Below, piece after piece: positions 34,098 through 43,057 of a stretch of DNA of 64,000 bases. The DNA is from JABCYV01 sp963696025 (GTDB lineage Bacteria; Acidobacteriota; Terriglobia; Terriglobales; Acidobacteriaceae). The stretch lies in contig CAVOII010000004.1 of assembly GCA_963696025.1 (NCBI GenBank), positions 682,001 to 746,000 on the forward strand, in the 5' to 3' direction. The first letter of the stretch is position 1; every line of letters starts with the position of its first letter. The translations under genes and the position numbers were made by a program. The notes beneath the pieces were generated by a model that was given only the letters and a program-made list of their open reading frames with translations, was not told the DNA's origin and searched no databases.

Positions 34098-36749
34098 ATG
34101 ATTGGGCAGACAATTTCTCATTACCGGATTCTGGAAAAGCTCGGCGGCGGGGGAATGGGAGTTGTGTACAAGGCTGAAGACACCACTCTGGGACGGTTTG
34201 TAGCACTGAAGTTCCTTCCCGACGAGGCTTCGCAGGATTCCCAGGCGCTGGAACGCTTTCGGCGCGAGGCGCGGGCTGCCTCTGCTCTCAACCATCCCAA
34301 TATTTGCACGATCCATGAAATCGGGCAGCATGATGGGAAGTTGTTCCTTGTCATGGAATGCCTTAGCGGCCAGACGCTAAAGCACCTGATCCATGAGAAC
34401 CCACTCGAGTTGGAGCTGTTGCTGAATCTCGGCATCGAAGCGGCCGATGCGCTGGATGCCGCGCATTCCAAGGGCATCGTCCATCGGGACATCAAGCCTG
34501 CGAATATTTTTGTGACCGACCGAGGCCACGCCAAGATCCTCGATTTTGGTCTGGCCAAGGTAGCGCGTGCCAGCAAGGCCAGTAGTGGCGAGTCACAAAC
34601 CCGAGCGGATGTGACCAACCTTGATCTCACGAGCCCGGGGACGGCCGTGGGCACCGTGGCCTACATGTCACCAGAACAATTGCGGGGCAAAGAGCTTGAC
34701 GGCCGAACTGACCTGTTCTCCTTTGGTGTTGTGCTTTACGAAATGGCTACCGGGAGTGCGCCATTTCGTGGAGAGACCTCGGCAGTTATCACGGAAGCTA
34801 TTCTTAATCGAACGCCGACTCCGCCCGCGCGGCTGAACCCGAAGCTTCCTGCGAAATTGGAAGAGACGATCAGTAATGCGCTGGAAAAGGATGCTGAGCT
34901 GCGCTGCCAAACTGCAGCCGAGATGCGGGCCGACCTGAAACGCCTGAGGCGTTCCATTGATTCGTCGCACACCTCGGTGATTCCCGAAGCGTCTGCATCC
35001 GGAGCCGCAGTCAGCGCAGCTACCCAAACAGCAACGCAGTCCAAGGGGCGTCCGCTAGCGCCACTGCTTCTAATTTGCACCCTCCTGGCACTGGGTGCGG
35101 GTCTGTTTGCCGGCAAGCTACTTTTCACGAAGGCGCCATCGCCGCCACCGACTTATCGGCAACTGACATTCCGCCGTGGCAGCATTCGGTCTGCGCGGTT
35201 TGCTCCCGACGGGCAAACAATTCTGTACAGCGCCGCCTGGCAAGGCAGTCCGGTGGACGTGTTTACCGCGCGTCCCGAAGCTCCCGAGGCGCGCTCCATG
35301 GGTCTCACCCGGACCCAGCTTGTTTCCGTATCTTCGGCGTCGGAGATGGCTGTTCTGCTGAACAGCAAAGCTATCGGTACCTGGGTAAACATGGGCACGC
35401 TGGCGCGGGCGCCACTGGTCGGTGGAGCACCGCGCGAGGTGCTGGAGCAAGTGCAGTGGGCCGACTGGTCGGCGGACGGAAGCAGTCTGGCGGTAGTGCG
35501 GGACTTGGGCGGCCGCAATCGACTCGAATACCCGATCGGGAAACCGTTATACGAGACCGGGGGCTGGATCGGTCACCCTCGTGTTTCCCCTAAGGGAGAC
35601 CTGATCGCATTCATCGACCATCCGGTTCAGGGGGATGACAGTGGCTCGCTGGCAGTCGTCGATCTGGCTGGAAAAAAGAAGTCGTTGTCGGGCGAATGGT
35701 TCACGATTCAGGGTCTGGCGTGGGCTCCGGATGGCAAGGAGGTTTGGTTCACCGCCAGCAAGTCAGGTGTGGATCGAACACTCTACGCGGTCACATTGGA
35801 CGGCAAGGAGCGCATGGTATTGCGGCTGCCTGGCGCGGTCATGATCTTCGATATTTTCAAGGATGGCCGGGTACTGTTGATGCGCGCCAGTTGGCGGCGT
35901 GAATTGATCGGCATGACCGCCGACGATGCCAAACAGCACGATCTTTCCTGGCTCGATTATACGTATCCGGCAGACCTGTCGGGAGACGGCAAAACCCTGC
36001 TCTTTGACGAGGAGGGTGGCGGCGGCTCTTTGGACTACTCGAAGTCCGGCGGCTTATCCTACGCGGTCTACGTCCGCAAGACTGATGGCTCCCCCGCGGT
36101 CCTACTGGGTGAAGGCGGAGCCGTGGCGTTGTCGCCCGATGGAAAATCGGTGATTGCCCAGACCCAGAATTCACCGTCCCAGCTCAAACTGCTGACCACC
36201 GGTGCCGGTGAAGCCAAGGATCTGACCAAGGGCAATATCAACCATTCATGGTCCCACTGGTTTCCTGATGGGAAGCGCATCCTGTTTTCGGGCAATGAGC
36301 CGGGCAAGGGCGTGGAGCTCTATGTCTATGAGCTCGCCTCCGGAAAAAGCCAGGCCATCACGGCGGAAGGTGTGAACGGAACTGCATTTGTTATATCTCC
36401 CGACTCGCAGTGGGTCGCCGGGATCGGTCCAGACCAGAAAGGATATCTTTATCCGGTCGCCGGCGGAGAGCCGCGTGTCATCGCGGGCCTCAACCCGGGA
36501 GAGCAGCCGATCACTTTCAGTACCGATGGCCGTTCACTCTACGTTTACCAACCCGGTGAGTTGCCCGCACGGGTCGATCGCCTCGATGTGCAAACCGGAA
36601 AGCGCACGGTATGGAAGCAGCTTATGCCCTCCGATCCCGCTGGGGTTGAGACTATTGGTCCCATCCTGATGACTCCGGATGCCAAGACGTGCGTCTTCGG
36701 ATACCACCGCATGCTCGCCGATCTTTACCTGGTTGAGGGACTGAAGTAG
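34098..36749 (+). CDS. Transmembrane Ser/Thr protein kinase with PD40/WD40-like propeller
   Basis: 883 residues. The kinase domain is nearly the same as in 28933-31821: glycine loop at 15-23, Lys38, HRD at 129-131, DFG at 149-151. Membrane helix near 320-340 (LAPLLLICTLLALGAGLFAGKLLF). The C-terminal half has TolB-type blades (SARFAPDGQTILYSAAW, GLAWAPDGKEVWFTASK, SHWFPDGKRILFSGNEPG). I infer an inner-membrane receptor kinase with an extracytoplasmic propeller sensor. ATG start. It shares its architecture idea with the CadC-like regulator at 23166. Confidence 0.9.
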   Translation: MIGQTISHYRILEKLGGGGMGVVYKAEDTTLGRFVALKFLPDEASQDSQALERFRREARAASALNHPNICTIHEIGQHDGKLFLVMECLSGQTLKHLIHENPLELELLLNLGIEAADALDAAHSKGIVHRDIKPANIFVTDRGHAKILDFGLAKVARASKASSGESQTRADVTNLDLTSPGTAVGTVAYMSPEQLRGKELDGRTDLFSFGVVLYEMATGSAPFRGETSAVITEAILNRTPTPPARLNPKLPAKLEETISNALEKDAELRCQTAAEMRADLKRLRRSIDSSHTSVIPEASASGAAVSAATQTATQSKGRPLAPLLLICTLLALGAGLFAGKLLFTKAPSPPPTYRQLTFRRGSIRSARFAPDGQTILYSAAWQGSPVDVFTARPEAPEARSMGLTRTQLVSVSSASEMAVLLNSKAIGTWVNMGTLARAPLVGGAPREVLEQVQWADWSADGSSLAVVRDLGGRNRLEYPIGKPLYETGGWIGHPRVSPKGDLIAFIDHPVQGDDSGSLAVVDLAGKKKSLSGEWFTIQGLAWAPDGKEVWFTASKSGVDRTLYAVTLDGKERMVLRLPGAVMIFDIFKDGRVLLMRASWRRELIGMTADDAKQHDLSWLDYTYPADLSGDGKTLLFDEEGGGGSLDYSKSGGLSYAVYVRKTDGSPAVLLGEGGAVALSPDGKSVIAQTQNSPSQLKLLTTGAGEAKDLTKGNINHSWSHWFPDGKRILFSGNEPGKGVELYVYELASGKSQAITAEGVNGTAFVISPDSQWVAGIGPDQKGYLYPVAGGEPRVIAGLNPGEQPITFSTDGRSLYVYQPGELPARVDRLDVQTGKRTVWKQLMPSDPAGVETIGPILMTPDAKTCVFGYHRMLADLYLVEGLK

Positions 36750-36764
36750 AGGGTGGCAGCTCGC

Positions 36765-36957
36765 GCGGATTCGCGTGTAGCTGACAGCCAGCTCCGATCC
36801 TAGCTCAATCGTCCCTTCGTAATCATTGGGGCCAAGTACCGTGTTCGAAATATACGTACTGACGTCCAGAGTATCGGGATCTATGTTGTCCTGACTTATC
36901 TCCGTTGGAACATCAAGCACGGCGTCGTTGTAACGAATAAAAAGCGCTTTAGGTGGA
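36765..36957 (-). pseudogene. Fragment of an unrecognised protein
   Basis: A coherent frame without start or stop: IPPKALFIRYNDAVLDVP, DNIDPDTLDVSTYISNTVLGPNDYEG, ELAVSYTRIRAS. Amino-acid use looks real (acidic, beta-type, as in secreted or structural proteins), but I cannot name a family. It ends at the kinase gene's 3' edge. Confidence 0.4.
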
Positions 36958-37089
36958 ATTGAAGCTGCTTAACCCACCACCTCCACCAACGGTTTTCGAG
37001 GGAGAAGGTCGATCCCCGATCACGGATGGCGTTAAGCTACCGTTGATGAACGCACTCAAAGGTGCAATCAGAGAATAAGGAGATCGACC

Positions 37090-37287
37090 TTGAAGAAGCA
37101 TAGCAAGTCTTGCCAGCGGAGTGAAGCAACCTTGAAGCGGACGAAGTCGCGGGGCCCGGTGCAGCGAGAGGCGAAGGAAGTGATGGCGGAGGTACTGGGG
37201 AAGTTGACCGGGAGAGGAGCCCTGGTCTGTGAGCGGCAAGAAAAGATCGCAGGGAGAACACGGTTGGCCCCAATCGGGATCGTCTGA
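37090..37287 (+). CDS. Small basic hypothetical protein
   Basis: 65 residues from a TTG with AAGGAGAT upstream. Very basic N-terminus (KKHSKSCQRSEATLKRTKSRG), then a helix KEVMAEVLGKLTGRGALV. No family recognised; it may be part of a decayed transposable element. The ribosome site and start lie in the right arm of an inverted repeat with the left arm at 37005-37014, which could regulate initiation. Confidence 0.4.
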   Translation: MKKHSKSCQRSEATLKRTKSRGPVQREAKEVMAEVLGKLTGRGALVCERQEKIAGRTRLAPIGIV

Positions 37288-37609
37288 CGGTGGAGAGTGC
37301 GGATAGAAGCCGGGTAGGAGTGGTGGTTGCAGGCAAGACTTTGAGAAACGCAAAGGTGCGAAGCGCCCGATCAACTTACTTCTGCGAACGAACGGAAATG
37401 ATTCGAGGAAAGCAGTTCGGAAGCGGCCAATACGAACTGAACACCGAATCCACTAAGGATGAACCGACGTGCAGAGCTGTTAAGGGTCCAGACGAACGTC
37501 CCCTGCGGGACGCCCTTGACAGCTCCCCAAGTCACCACCGGAGGGGTTATGCAGATGGAAAGCAATTAATAAGGAAGGCCGCCACGTCGGCTTCGACTTT
37601 TATGACCTT

Positions 37610-37792
37610 CTCATAGAAGGCGATAGCGCTCAAAACCCCCAGGGGCACTGGGCAGTCGTAGATCTAATCGGCAAGGGTGGCCACATCCGCACGGTACCCG
37701 TTCCGGGATGGGTCAAAGCGGCGCTCGATCAGCCGACCAGCTCCGACCGGCGAAAGCCTACGCAATGCTGGCCATGCTTTTTGGTTGTGGCT
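37610..37792 (+). pseudogene. Tyrosine recombinase fragments in scrambled order
   Basis: One frame reads HWAVVDLIGKGGHIRTVPVPGWVKAALD, the strand block around the catalytic Lys of a transposon-type integrase. Right after it, in another frame, comes AKAYAMLAMLFGCG, a helix that in intact members precedes that block. The two pieces are therefore out of order, implying duplication or rearrangement. No active gene. Confidence 0.55.
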
Positions 37793-37909
37793 GCCCAACG
37801 GCAAAAGGACGACGCCAGTGCGTTAGAGGTTCCGGATGATCCCGAAACGCCACATGCTGAATGTGAGACGGCACACGCTTGCCTCCCGCGGGTAGAATTC
37901 AGGACGCAT

Positions 37910-38470
37910 ATGGCCAAACGACAACCGAAGTTAAAACCAACGTGGGCGGACGTGAAGAAAAAGCTCGAGGGCTTTGACCGGGCAGCCTTGGTGGGCTTGG
38001 TTCAAAATCTCTATGCTGCGGGCAAGAAGAATCAGGCGTTTCTTCATGCCCGCTTTGGTTTGGGCGAGGACGTGCTGGAGCCGTACAAGAAAACCATTGA
38101 CCGCTGGCTCCGGCCCGATGTCTTCCGAGGGGACATCTCTGTATCCAAAGCCAAGCAGGCGATCTCCGACTACAAGAAGGCGCTCGGTGATCCCGAAGGG
38201 GTAGCCGAGTTGATGGTTTTCTACTGCGAGAGTGCGGCCGGGTTCTGTACAGACATAACCTATGACGATGCAGGATACTTCAATGCGCTGGTACGCATGT
38301 TCGAGCAAGCCCTCAAAACCACAAATACACTAGCGGCCAAGAAGCGGGATGGCCATATCGCCCGGCTAGACCGTGTGCGAAGTATGAGTCATGATTTTGG
38401 CTATGGTGTCGGCGACGACATGGATGTTCTCTTTTCCGAGTTCCGACCATCAGCGGGACTCGGTGGCTAG
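37910..38470 (+). CDS. DUF6155 family protein
   Basis: 186 residues from the ATG at 37910; the open frame upstream is recombinase debris. An all-helical protein with KKKLEGFDRAALVGLVQNLYAAGKKNQAFLHARF at the N-terminus and SMSHDFGYGVGDDMDVLFSEF at the C-terminus, as in DUF6155 proteins. Cytoplasmic; role unknown. The family is spread sporadically and often in accessory regions. Confidence 0.75.
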   Translation: MAKRQPKLKPTWADVKKKLEGFDRAALVGLVQNLYAAGKKNQAFLHARFGLGEDVLEPYKKTIDRWLRPDVFRGDISVSKAKQAISDYKKALGDPEGVAELMVFYCESAAGFCTDITYDDAGYFNALVRMFEQALKTTNTLAAKKRDGHIARLDRVRSMSHDFGYGVGDDMDVLFSEFRPSAGLGG

Positions 38471-38615
38471 GTTCTGAGCGAAATCGCCTGATTACAGGAT
38501 TACAACAGTTACCCTCCGAACCTGTTCGAGAACACTCTCGGCAGCCCACTGCTGTTGTGCTTATGAATGGCAGGCACCCAAATCTTCAGCGCAGGTAGAG
38601 GAAGGCCTGTGGCAC

Positions 38616-39278
38616 TTAGACTACGAACGGAATCCAGCGCGCTCGCACCCGTCGCAAATAGACCGCGTACTGAGGATCGGCACGCAGGAAATTCTCTTCG
38701 ACAATGCTTTTTATCAGATACCAGAGAATCCCCAACCCTAGGACAAGCACATTTCGCGGGCTATATGCTCGAAGAGCAACACTGAGGTACCCAAGGAAAA
38801 GACCAGTGTAGATTGAATGGCGCATATAGCGATATGCACCACTGGTTACGATCTCCCGCTGCGCAGGGACAAAGCCGATGTTTCGTCCGAGACTCAGACG
38901 TGCCCATACAATCACCGCCAAGCTGCAAATCGCCACCGCATCGGATACTTGGCTAGATACCACTGGCTGAGCCTTCTGAATGACCCCGAGCGTAAGGACA
39001 GCCCAATACGTAGCCACAAATGCCAGCAGCCAATACAAGGGGTTTGGTGTGATTCTCTTTGGGGGCCTGCGGAGAATCATCGTCACAAATGCAATCAGTG
39101 TTCCGATCGCAAACGAAGCCAGCGGCAAGCCAAGCCGCATGTGCTGATAACGATAATAGGTGAGGTATAGCAGCGGCACCATGGCGATGAACGCAATGGT
39201 GCGGTCGAGCCACGGTTGCGCAAGGATTTGAAGAAATGCAGGCTTCGGACGGTTTGCGACCTCTGGACTTGAACTCAT
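38616..39278 (-). CDS. Isoprenylcysteine carboxyl methyltransferase-like (ICMT/PEMT) membrane protein
   Basis: 220 residues with about six hydrophobic helices. The C-terminal block LGRNIGFVPAQREIVTSGAYRYMRHSIYTGLFLG, followed by VEENFLRADPQYAVYLRRVRARWIP, is the SAM-binding signature of the ICMT/NnrU superfamily. Bacterial members methylate lipids or unknown targets in the inner membrane. The ATG at 39278 is the only good start. Its upstream region runs into the right end of the IS110 element 150 bases away. Confidence 0.8.
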   Translation of the reverse strand: MSSSPEVANRPKPAFLQILAQPWLDRTIAFIAMVPLLYLTYYRYQHMRLGLPLASFAIGTLIAFVTMILRRPPKRITPNPLYWLLAFVATYWAVLTLGVIQKAQPVVSSQVSDAVAICSLAVIVWARLSLGRNIGFVPAQREIVTSGAYRYMRHSIYTGLFLGYLSVALRAYSPRNVLVLGLGILWYLIKSIVEENFLRADPQYAVYLRRVRARWIPFVV

Positions 39279-39430
39279 GTTGGCATCCCGATGGAACGGA
39301 AAATGTCGCGCGCGGCCCTAGGTCTCGCTGGTCTTGTACCACGCGGGCAACCGTCCGTCAACGCAAGCAGTTCCGCGACGGAGGTATCGGGGGTGTCTCT
39401 ACTGGTCAACTGTTGTAACATCGCCATAGC

Positions 39431-39894
39431 ACTCATCCTATGAGAGAGGATGTCAAGAAAAAATACTTCTCCACTCCCCTCCGTGGGATCCCGGAATGGT
39501 GACTTGCATCCAGGCCCCCTTCTTCTTGGAGAGGATTTTGGGTTTCGCACTTTGGATCGCCGTGTAGTTCAGCGGCGATTGCTAACTCCAGTCGATGATC
39601 TCGAAGAAATGGTTTCATGGAGCAGTGGTGCTTAACGCCGATCAGTTGCGATGCTGCGCAAGCCAAGCGTTGGCTTAAGTGCCAACCATCATCCTATGGG
39701 AGGCTCGAGGCCTATGGCTTTTTTGGGTTATCCGAGGGGGCATAGGATTGACCCGGAGACTGGGTGCTGATTTGAGCACCCGGAACGCCTAATGAGTGCA
39801 TGGATACTCTCCCTCGAACCCGAGCATCGCCAGAACCGATGGGGTCACCACCGAAGCGTGAGACCTGGGAGACCACCTGAGTTCTGTGCAACGC
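39431..39894 (-). ncRNA. Candidate IS110 bridge RNA region
   Basis: Noncoding 3' part of the element, ~99% identical to 20580-21043. Stem-loops, in plus-strand coordinates of the truncated copy: GGGTGCT/AGCACCC (20692-20711), GTTGGC/GCCAAC (20787-20804), CGCCG/CGGCG (near 20897-20915) and CATCCT/AGGATG (20021+1000, at the very edge, 21021-21039). Family knowledge says such regions encode bispecific guide RNAs. The exact RNA ends and guide loops are not determined. Confidence 0.5.
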
Positions 39895-40965
39895 TCAAGC
39901 TGCTTGCGGCTTCAGTTGTTCCGCGTCGAAACGTCCCTCCTTCTTCCAGAGTGTCAAAGCCATGGCCGCGATCTTTCGGGCTAAGGTCAGACGCGCCATC
40001 TCGGGCTTCATGCCCTTAGCCAGCAAAGCCATATAGAAGTCGCGCAACGGTCCTACACCACAGCTGGCTCGGGTCGCGGCGCCCTTGAAGATCTCTTTCA
40101 TTTCGTGGTTGTGATTCTGATTGAGACCACGAATCTGTTGCGGTTTTTTCGTACGTTGCAGTTGTCCGTGCACGTAGCGATATTGCGCACTGTCGCGGGT
40201 CTCAATGCCCAGCCCACTATAGGTCCAGAGCTGCCGTTTGCTCCGGAACCGGTGTGGCGTCTGCATCAACGCGATCAAGCGGGCGGCTCGGATCGGACCG
40301 ATGCAGGGAATCTGACGTAGTAGTTTCGCAGCTTTGTGTTTCCGGCTCTCCGCCAATAACTCAGGGCGCAGGGTTCGTCGCAATCCCTGCAATCCATCCA
40401 ACTGTTGATAGAGTAGCTCGGCACGCCGGCGCACGCCCGCGTGTTCAATCTTGTGTAACCATTCCTCGCGGTAACGCGGAGCATAGACCTGGGTACCCGC
40501 ACAAGGAATGCTCCAGCCGCGATACAGAGCTTTGATTCGGTTCATCACTCGATTCAGATCTTGGCTGAGGGTCTGATAACTGCGCCCCAGCTCGCGCAGC
40601 GTCCGCAGTCCATGTTCTCCGTGATAGACCGGTCGCAGCATTCCCGTACGCAACAAGTCGGCCAGCTTGCGCGCATCCACCTTGTCGCTCTTGTTGCCTT
40701 CCTTCATTAAGGCATTGCGCCGCGGATCGCAGACCAGCACTCGCGCCACCTGGGGCTGCAACAGATCGTAGAGCCAAGCCGCCCAGGTCCCTTCTTCCCA
40801 GGTCCCATGCAACTCGCCCCGCAGACCGTGGATAAACTGCAGCATGCTACTGGCTTTGGTTTCGACGATCGATTCCATCACCAACTGGCCACTGCCATTG
40901 AGGACGGCAATCACAATGGCTTCCTTGTGCACGTCCATACCCATATACTTGATGTCGCGACTCAT
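39895..40965 (-). CDS. IS110-family transposase (DEDD recombinase)
   Basis: 356 residues. RuvC-like N-terminal domain with MGMDVHKEAIVIAVL (Asp11), HGTWEEGTWAAWLYD (Glu) and NKSDKVDARKLADLL (Asp pair). A coiled-coil linker follows, then the Tnp domain beginning IPCIGPIRAARLIALM with ...QLWTYSGLG. AAGGAGG lies seven bases before the ATG. It recombines DNA guided by the element's RNA. Intact, so potentially active. Confidence 0.9.
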   Translation of the reverse strand: MSRDIKYMGMDVHKEAIVIAVLNGSGQLVMESIVETKASSMLQFIHGLRGELHGTWEEGTWAAWLYDLLQPQVARVLVCDPRRNALMKEGNKSDKVDARKLADLLRTGMLRPVYHGEHGLRTLRELGRSYQTLSQDLNRVMNRIKALYRGWSIPCAGTQVYAPRYREEWLHKIEHAGVRRRAELLYQQLDGLQGLRRTLRPELLAESRKHKAAKLLRQIPCIGPIRAARLIALMQTPHRFRSKRQLWTYSGLGIETRDSAQYRYVHGQLQRTKKPQQIRGLNQNHNHEMKEIFKGAATRASCGVGPLRDFYMALLAKGMKPEMARLTLARKIAAMALTLWKKEGRFDAEQLKPQAA

Positions 40966-40975
40966 GCAGTTGCCT

Positions 40976-41023
40976 CCTTGAGGGAAAGATCATTCGCGCT
41001 CAACGGAGTCTTTCCCTCCAAGG
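40976..41023 (-). promoter_or_regulatory. Leader hairpin overlapping the transposase ribosome site
   Basis: CCTTGAGGGAAAGA (40976-40989) and TCTTTCCCTCCAAGG (41009-41023) form a ~14-bp stem with one bulge. In the transposase mRNA the 3' arm ends in AAGG, the first half of the AAGGAGG ribosome site. Transcripts entering from outside would thus hide the start. Confidence 0.55.
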
Positions 41024-41171
41024 TAAAGTGTCATTCTTCAGCCGATTTGCCTATCTTCTCCTCTGATTCTTGCCCTACATCTCCGCCGTATACTCCACTC
41101 AACAGGGCCGCTCTCTCATAATGCATTGACTCCATCGAGGGGTTTTTGAGAGCTAACGCTGTTTTGAACAA

Positions 41172-41435
41172 TCACTGCTGTCCGCGAAGCTTGCCGTTCT
41201 CCTGAAGGTAATGCCTGCCGCTTTCTGCTAGCGTCAACTCGACGTAGTAGTCGGGTACGCGCTTGGAATACCACAGATTTCCGAAGAACTTTACATGTGA
41301 GTCACCGGTGCTGACGGTCAAGAAGTGTGCTTTTTCCTAGTTCACCGTGATAGCGTCCCCTTCGGAAGTATCCACGATGGGAGGGTCATCCGATAAACCC
41401 TCCGGTTTCGCTCCTTTGGGAACGAGGTAGAGATC
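41172..41435 (-). pseudogene. Exported-protein C-terminus with in-frame stop
   Basis: The frame gives DLYLVPKGAKPEGLSDDPPIVDTSEGDAITVN, then TAG, then continues EKAHFLTVSTGDSHVKFFGNLWYSKRVPDYYVELTLAESGRHYL to a TGA at 41172. One point change (probably a Tyr codon to TAG) broke it. The N-terminus is missing; the gene is cut where the S9 fragment begins. Family unknown to me. Confidence 0.55.
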
Positions 41436-41436
41436 G

Positions 41437-41640
41437 GGTTATGGGAAGGCATATGACCCCTTTGACCCACCCGGGAACTTGGCAACTGCCTATGAGGTAT
41501 TTGCTGGGTTGAATCGGCTCGGCAAACCGGCCCAGCTCTACTACTATCCGAACGAGAACCACCTACCCGACGACCCCAAAGCTCGACTAGCAACGCTGCA
41601 GCGCAATCTGGACTGGTATAGGGGAAACACGGGAGAGTGG
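41437..41640 (+). pseudogene. S9 prolyl oligopeptidase, C-terminal fragment
   Basis: GYGKAYDPFDPPGNLATAYEVFAGLNRLGKPAQLYYYPNENHLPDDPKARLATLQRNLDWYR is the end of the alpha/beta-hydrolase domain of S9 peptidases, including the catalytic His region (NENH where GEGH is usual). The rest of the enzyme is absent. The frame stays open to 41751 with unrelated codons. Fragment only. Confidence 0.7.
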
Positions 41641-41843
41641 AAGGTTCCGCTTCGTAAGATGCGTTTTAACGCTATCCTTAACCGATTCATTGATTGCGAC
41701 GACGATGGAAACCTTTGCCAGGCTCTAACGACAATCATCGTCAAACGTTGAAATATACCGATTGAAGTCTGCGTGAAGTCTAGCCCCATTCTTGGCAGTG
41801 GGCTTTCCCGACGTAGCCCGGCGAAAACGGAACATGAGCCGAT

Positions 41844-42171
41844 ATGGATGCCCGCGTTGAGGCAGTCATCACTATCATGCGTGCTGGGAAAGCTGATCAC
41901 GTTGGAGTTCGCTTTCTGTCCGGCTGTGTGAACCTTTCACCTGCGCGGCTGCGTCAACTATTTAAGAAAAGAGACTGGCTTGTCGCCGATGGAGTACCTC
42001 AGGGATCTGCGCATGCAACGGGCGGAACATTTGCTGAGAAGTACCTTCCTAACAATAAAGGAGGTAGGGTTTCACGCTGGGGCGGGAGATATCAGTCACT
42101 TTGTTCGACAATTCAAGAGGAGATACGGTGCAACACCCAGTCAATATCGGGTTCGACATGATCCTCAATGA
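41844..42171 (+). pseudogene. AraC-type HTH regulator, frameshifted by one A
   Basis: MDARVEAVITIMRAGK starts a stand-alone AraC DNA-binding domain. One extra A in AAGAAAAGAG near 41968 shifts it. With three A the sequence runs on as ETGLSPMEYLRDLRMQRAEHLLRSTFLTIKEVGFHAGAGDISHFVRQFKRRYGATPSQYR, giving 108 residues with both HTH motifs. A class of tiny AraC proteins is common in Acidobacteria. As written it is broken. Confidence 0.75.
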
Positions 42172-42262
42172 GCTGTTCATCAGGATCACAGTTATTCGTC
42201 AAATGACCAACAGATTAGCGTTGCCGCCAAGCAATAGGCCTTGAGAATGCGCGGGTTCGATG

Positions 42263-42697
42263 TTACTTCTCACTGGAATGCAAGACTGAAGCCGGGCGCT
42301 GTACGGTTCCAGGCTCAAGTAGAAGTGGGGAGCAGGTAGCTTCACAGCGAGGAAACCTCAGCTGCTTCGCGGACAAGTGTCTGTTGTAGAAAGTCGACGG
42401 ATATTCAAGGAGACGAGCTATGAACAACCTCCCGAGCACGGGTCTCGGTCGTGCCGCTGCCAATTCGTGCCGCAATTTCTCGTTCTCAGTCTTGAGACTT
42501 TCATTTTCTTCCGTCAATTTGCGGACTTTGTCACGCCGCGATCGAGCGTCGATCTTCTGCAAGGTTTGCAGACGAACCTGTGCAAGTTTCTTTTGACTGA
42601 CATCGCCAGATTTCATCGCTATGGCAGCGTCATCTAGGGCAAGGTGAATTTGTACCGACAATTTCCGCCCGCGTACCCTGCGCTTTACTTCTGTCAT
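42263..42697 (-). CDS. Coiled-coil protein, phage-like
   Basis: The ATG at 42697 has GGAGGAGAGG upstream, deciding the start. N-terminal basic segment (KRRVRGRKLSVQIHLALDDAAIAM), then a coiled coil (RDKVRKLTEENESLKTENEKLRHEL). The last ~60 residues look unlike coding sequence and may be read-through after a lesion. Its neighbours, two short genes with tight spacing, suggest a small phage-derived unit. Function unknown. Confidence 0.5.
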   Translation of the reverse strand: MTEVKRRVRGRKLSVQIHLALDDAAIAMKSGDVSQKKLAQVRLQTLQKIDARSRRDKVRKLTEENESLKTENEKLRHELAAARPRPVLGRLFIARLLEYPSTFYNRHLSAKQLRFPRCEATCSPLLLEPGTVQRPASVLHSSEK

Positions 42698-42863
42698 TTT
42701 CCTCTCCTCCGTCACGCAATTCACGAATACGTTCGTCTACCATTGCCCGCAATTGGTCCGAACCTTCGTGCCCTACAAATTGTTCCCTGTGGGTGCGCCC
42801 GTCCTGAGCGATCCAACGGATTTCAACTGTCGCGGGGTCGATCTGGTGTTCTGAAATGTTCAA
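42630..42863 (-). CDS. Small hypothetical protein upstream of the coiled-coil gene
   Basis: 77 residues from a TTG three bases after the preceding stop. NISEHQIDPATVEIRWIAQDGRTHREQFVGHEGSDQLRAMVDERIRELRDGGEE has the look of a real protein. The last ~20 residues overlap the next gene by 68 bases and may result from a frameshift; the natural stop was probably near 42697. No family recognised. Confidence 0.45.
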   Translation of the reverse strand: MNISEHQIDPATVEIRWIAQDGRTHREQFVGHEGSDQLRAMVDERIRELRDGGEENDRSKAQGTRAEIVGTNSPCPR

Positions 42864-42866
42864 GTG

Positions 42867-43055
42867 CTATTCCAATCCTGGATGTGTCACGCGTTGAAGC
42901 AATGTCCCGTGTTTCGCGTTGACGGTCTGTGTTTGGTTTGCCCGTGTCATGGCACCGATCTGTTCACCGAGGTTTTCGGCTCGCGCAGATTTGTAGTGAT
43001 CGATTTCGGGTGCGGCATTTCCTGCTCGCCGAGTCTGTTGGCCTCGTCGTGCCCG
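42867..43055 (-). pseudogene. Fragment of a small helical protein
   Basis: An open frame without start, ending PGLE at TAG (42867). It contains HYKSARAENLGEQIGAMTRANQTQTVNAKHG, a helical phage-type sequence. It begins right behind the class V enzyme stop, so its N-terminus appears lost. Three bases separate it from the next gene. Confidence 0.35.
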
Positions 43056-43057
43056 AT

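Larger units (their letters stand above)
36958..37909. other. Scrambled region between kinase and DUF6155
   Basis: Holds one small frame with a good ribosome site (37090-37287) and pieces of a tyrosine recombinase (37610-37792). Nothing else is supported. A 10-bp inverted repeat (AAGGTCGATC at 37005 and GATCGACCTT at 37082) brackets the leader of the small frame and would fold over its start. Confidence 0.4.
39431..41023 (-). mobile_element. IS110-family element (IS1111-like layout), full copy
   Basis: Contains an intact DEDD transposase and a ~460-base 3' noncoding region. The right edge is fixed by comparison with the truncated copy at 20347-21043 (identity stops at GGATGAGTG). The left edge is estimated from the hairpin at 40976-41023. 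There are no terminal inverted repeats and no target duplication, as is normal for this family. Long 3' noncoding sequence is the IS1111 arrangement, where the guide (bridge) RNA is 3' of the gene. Confidence 0.85.

Noticed and set aside
36949..37374. A 141-codon minus-strand frame rich in Pro/Ser/Leu
   Set aside because: Antisense to the better-supported small frame at 37090, without ribosome site or family.
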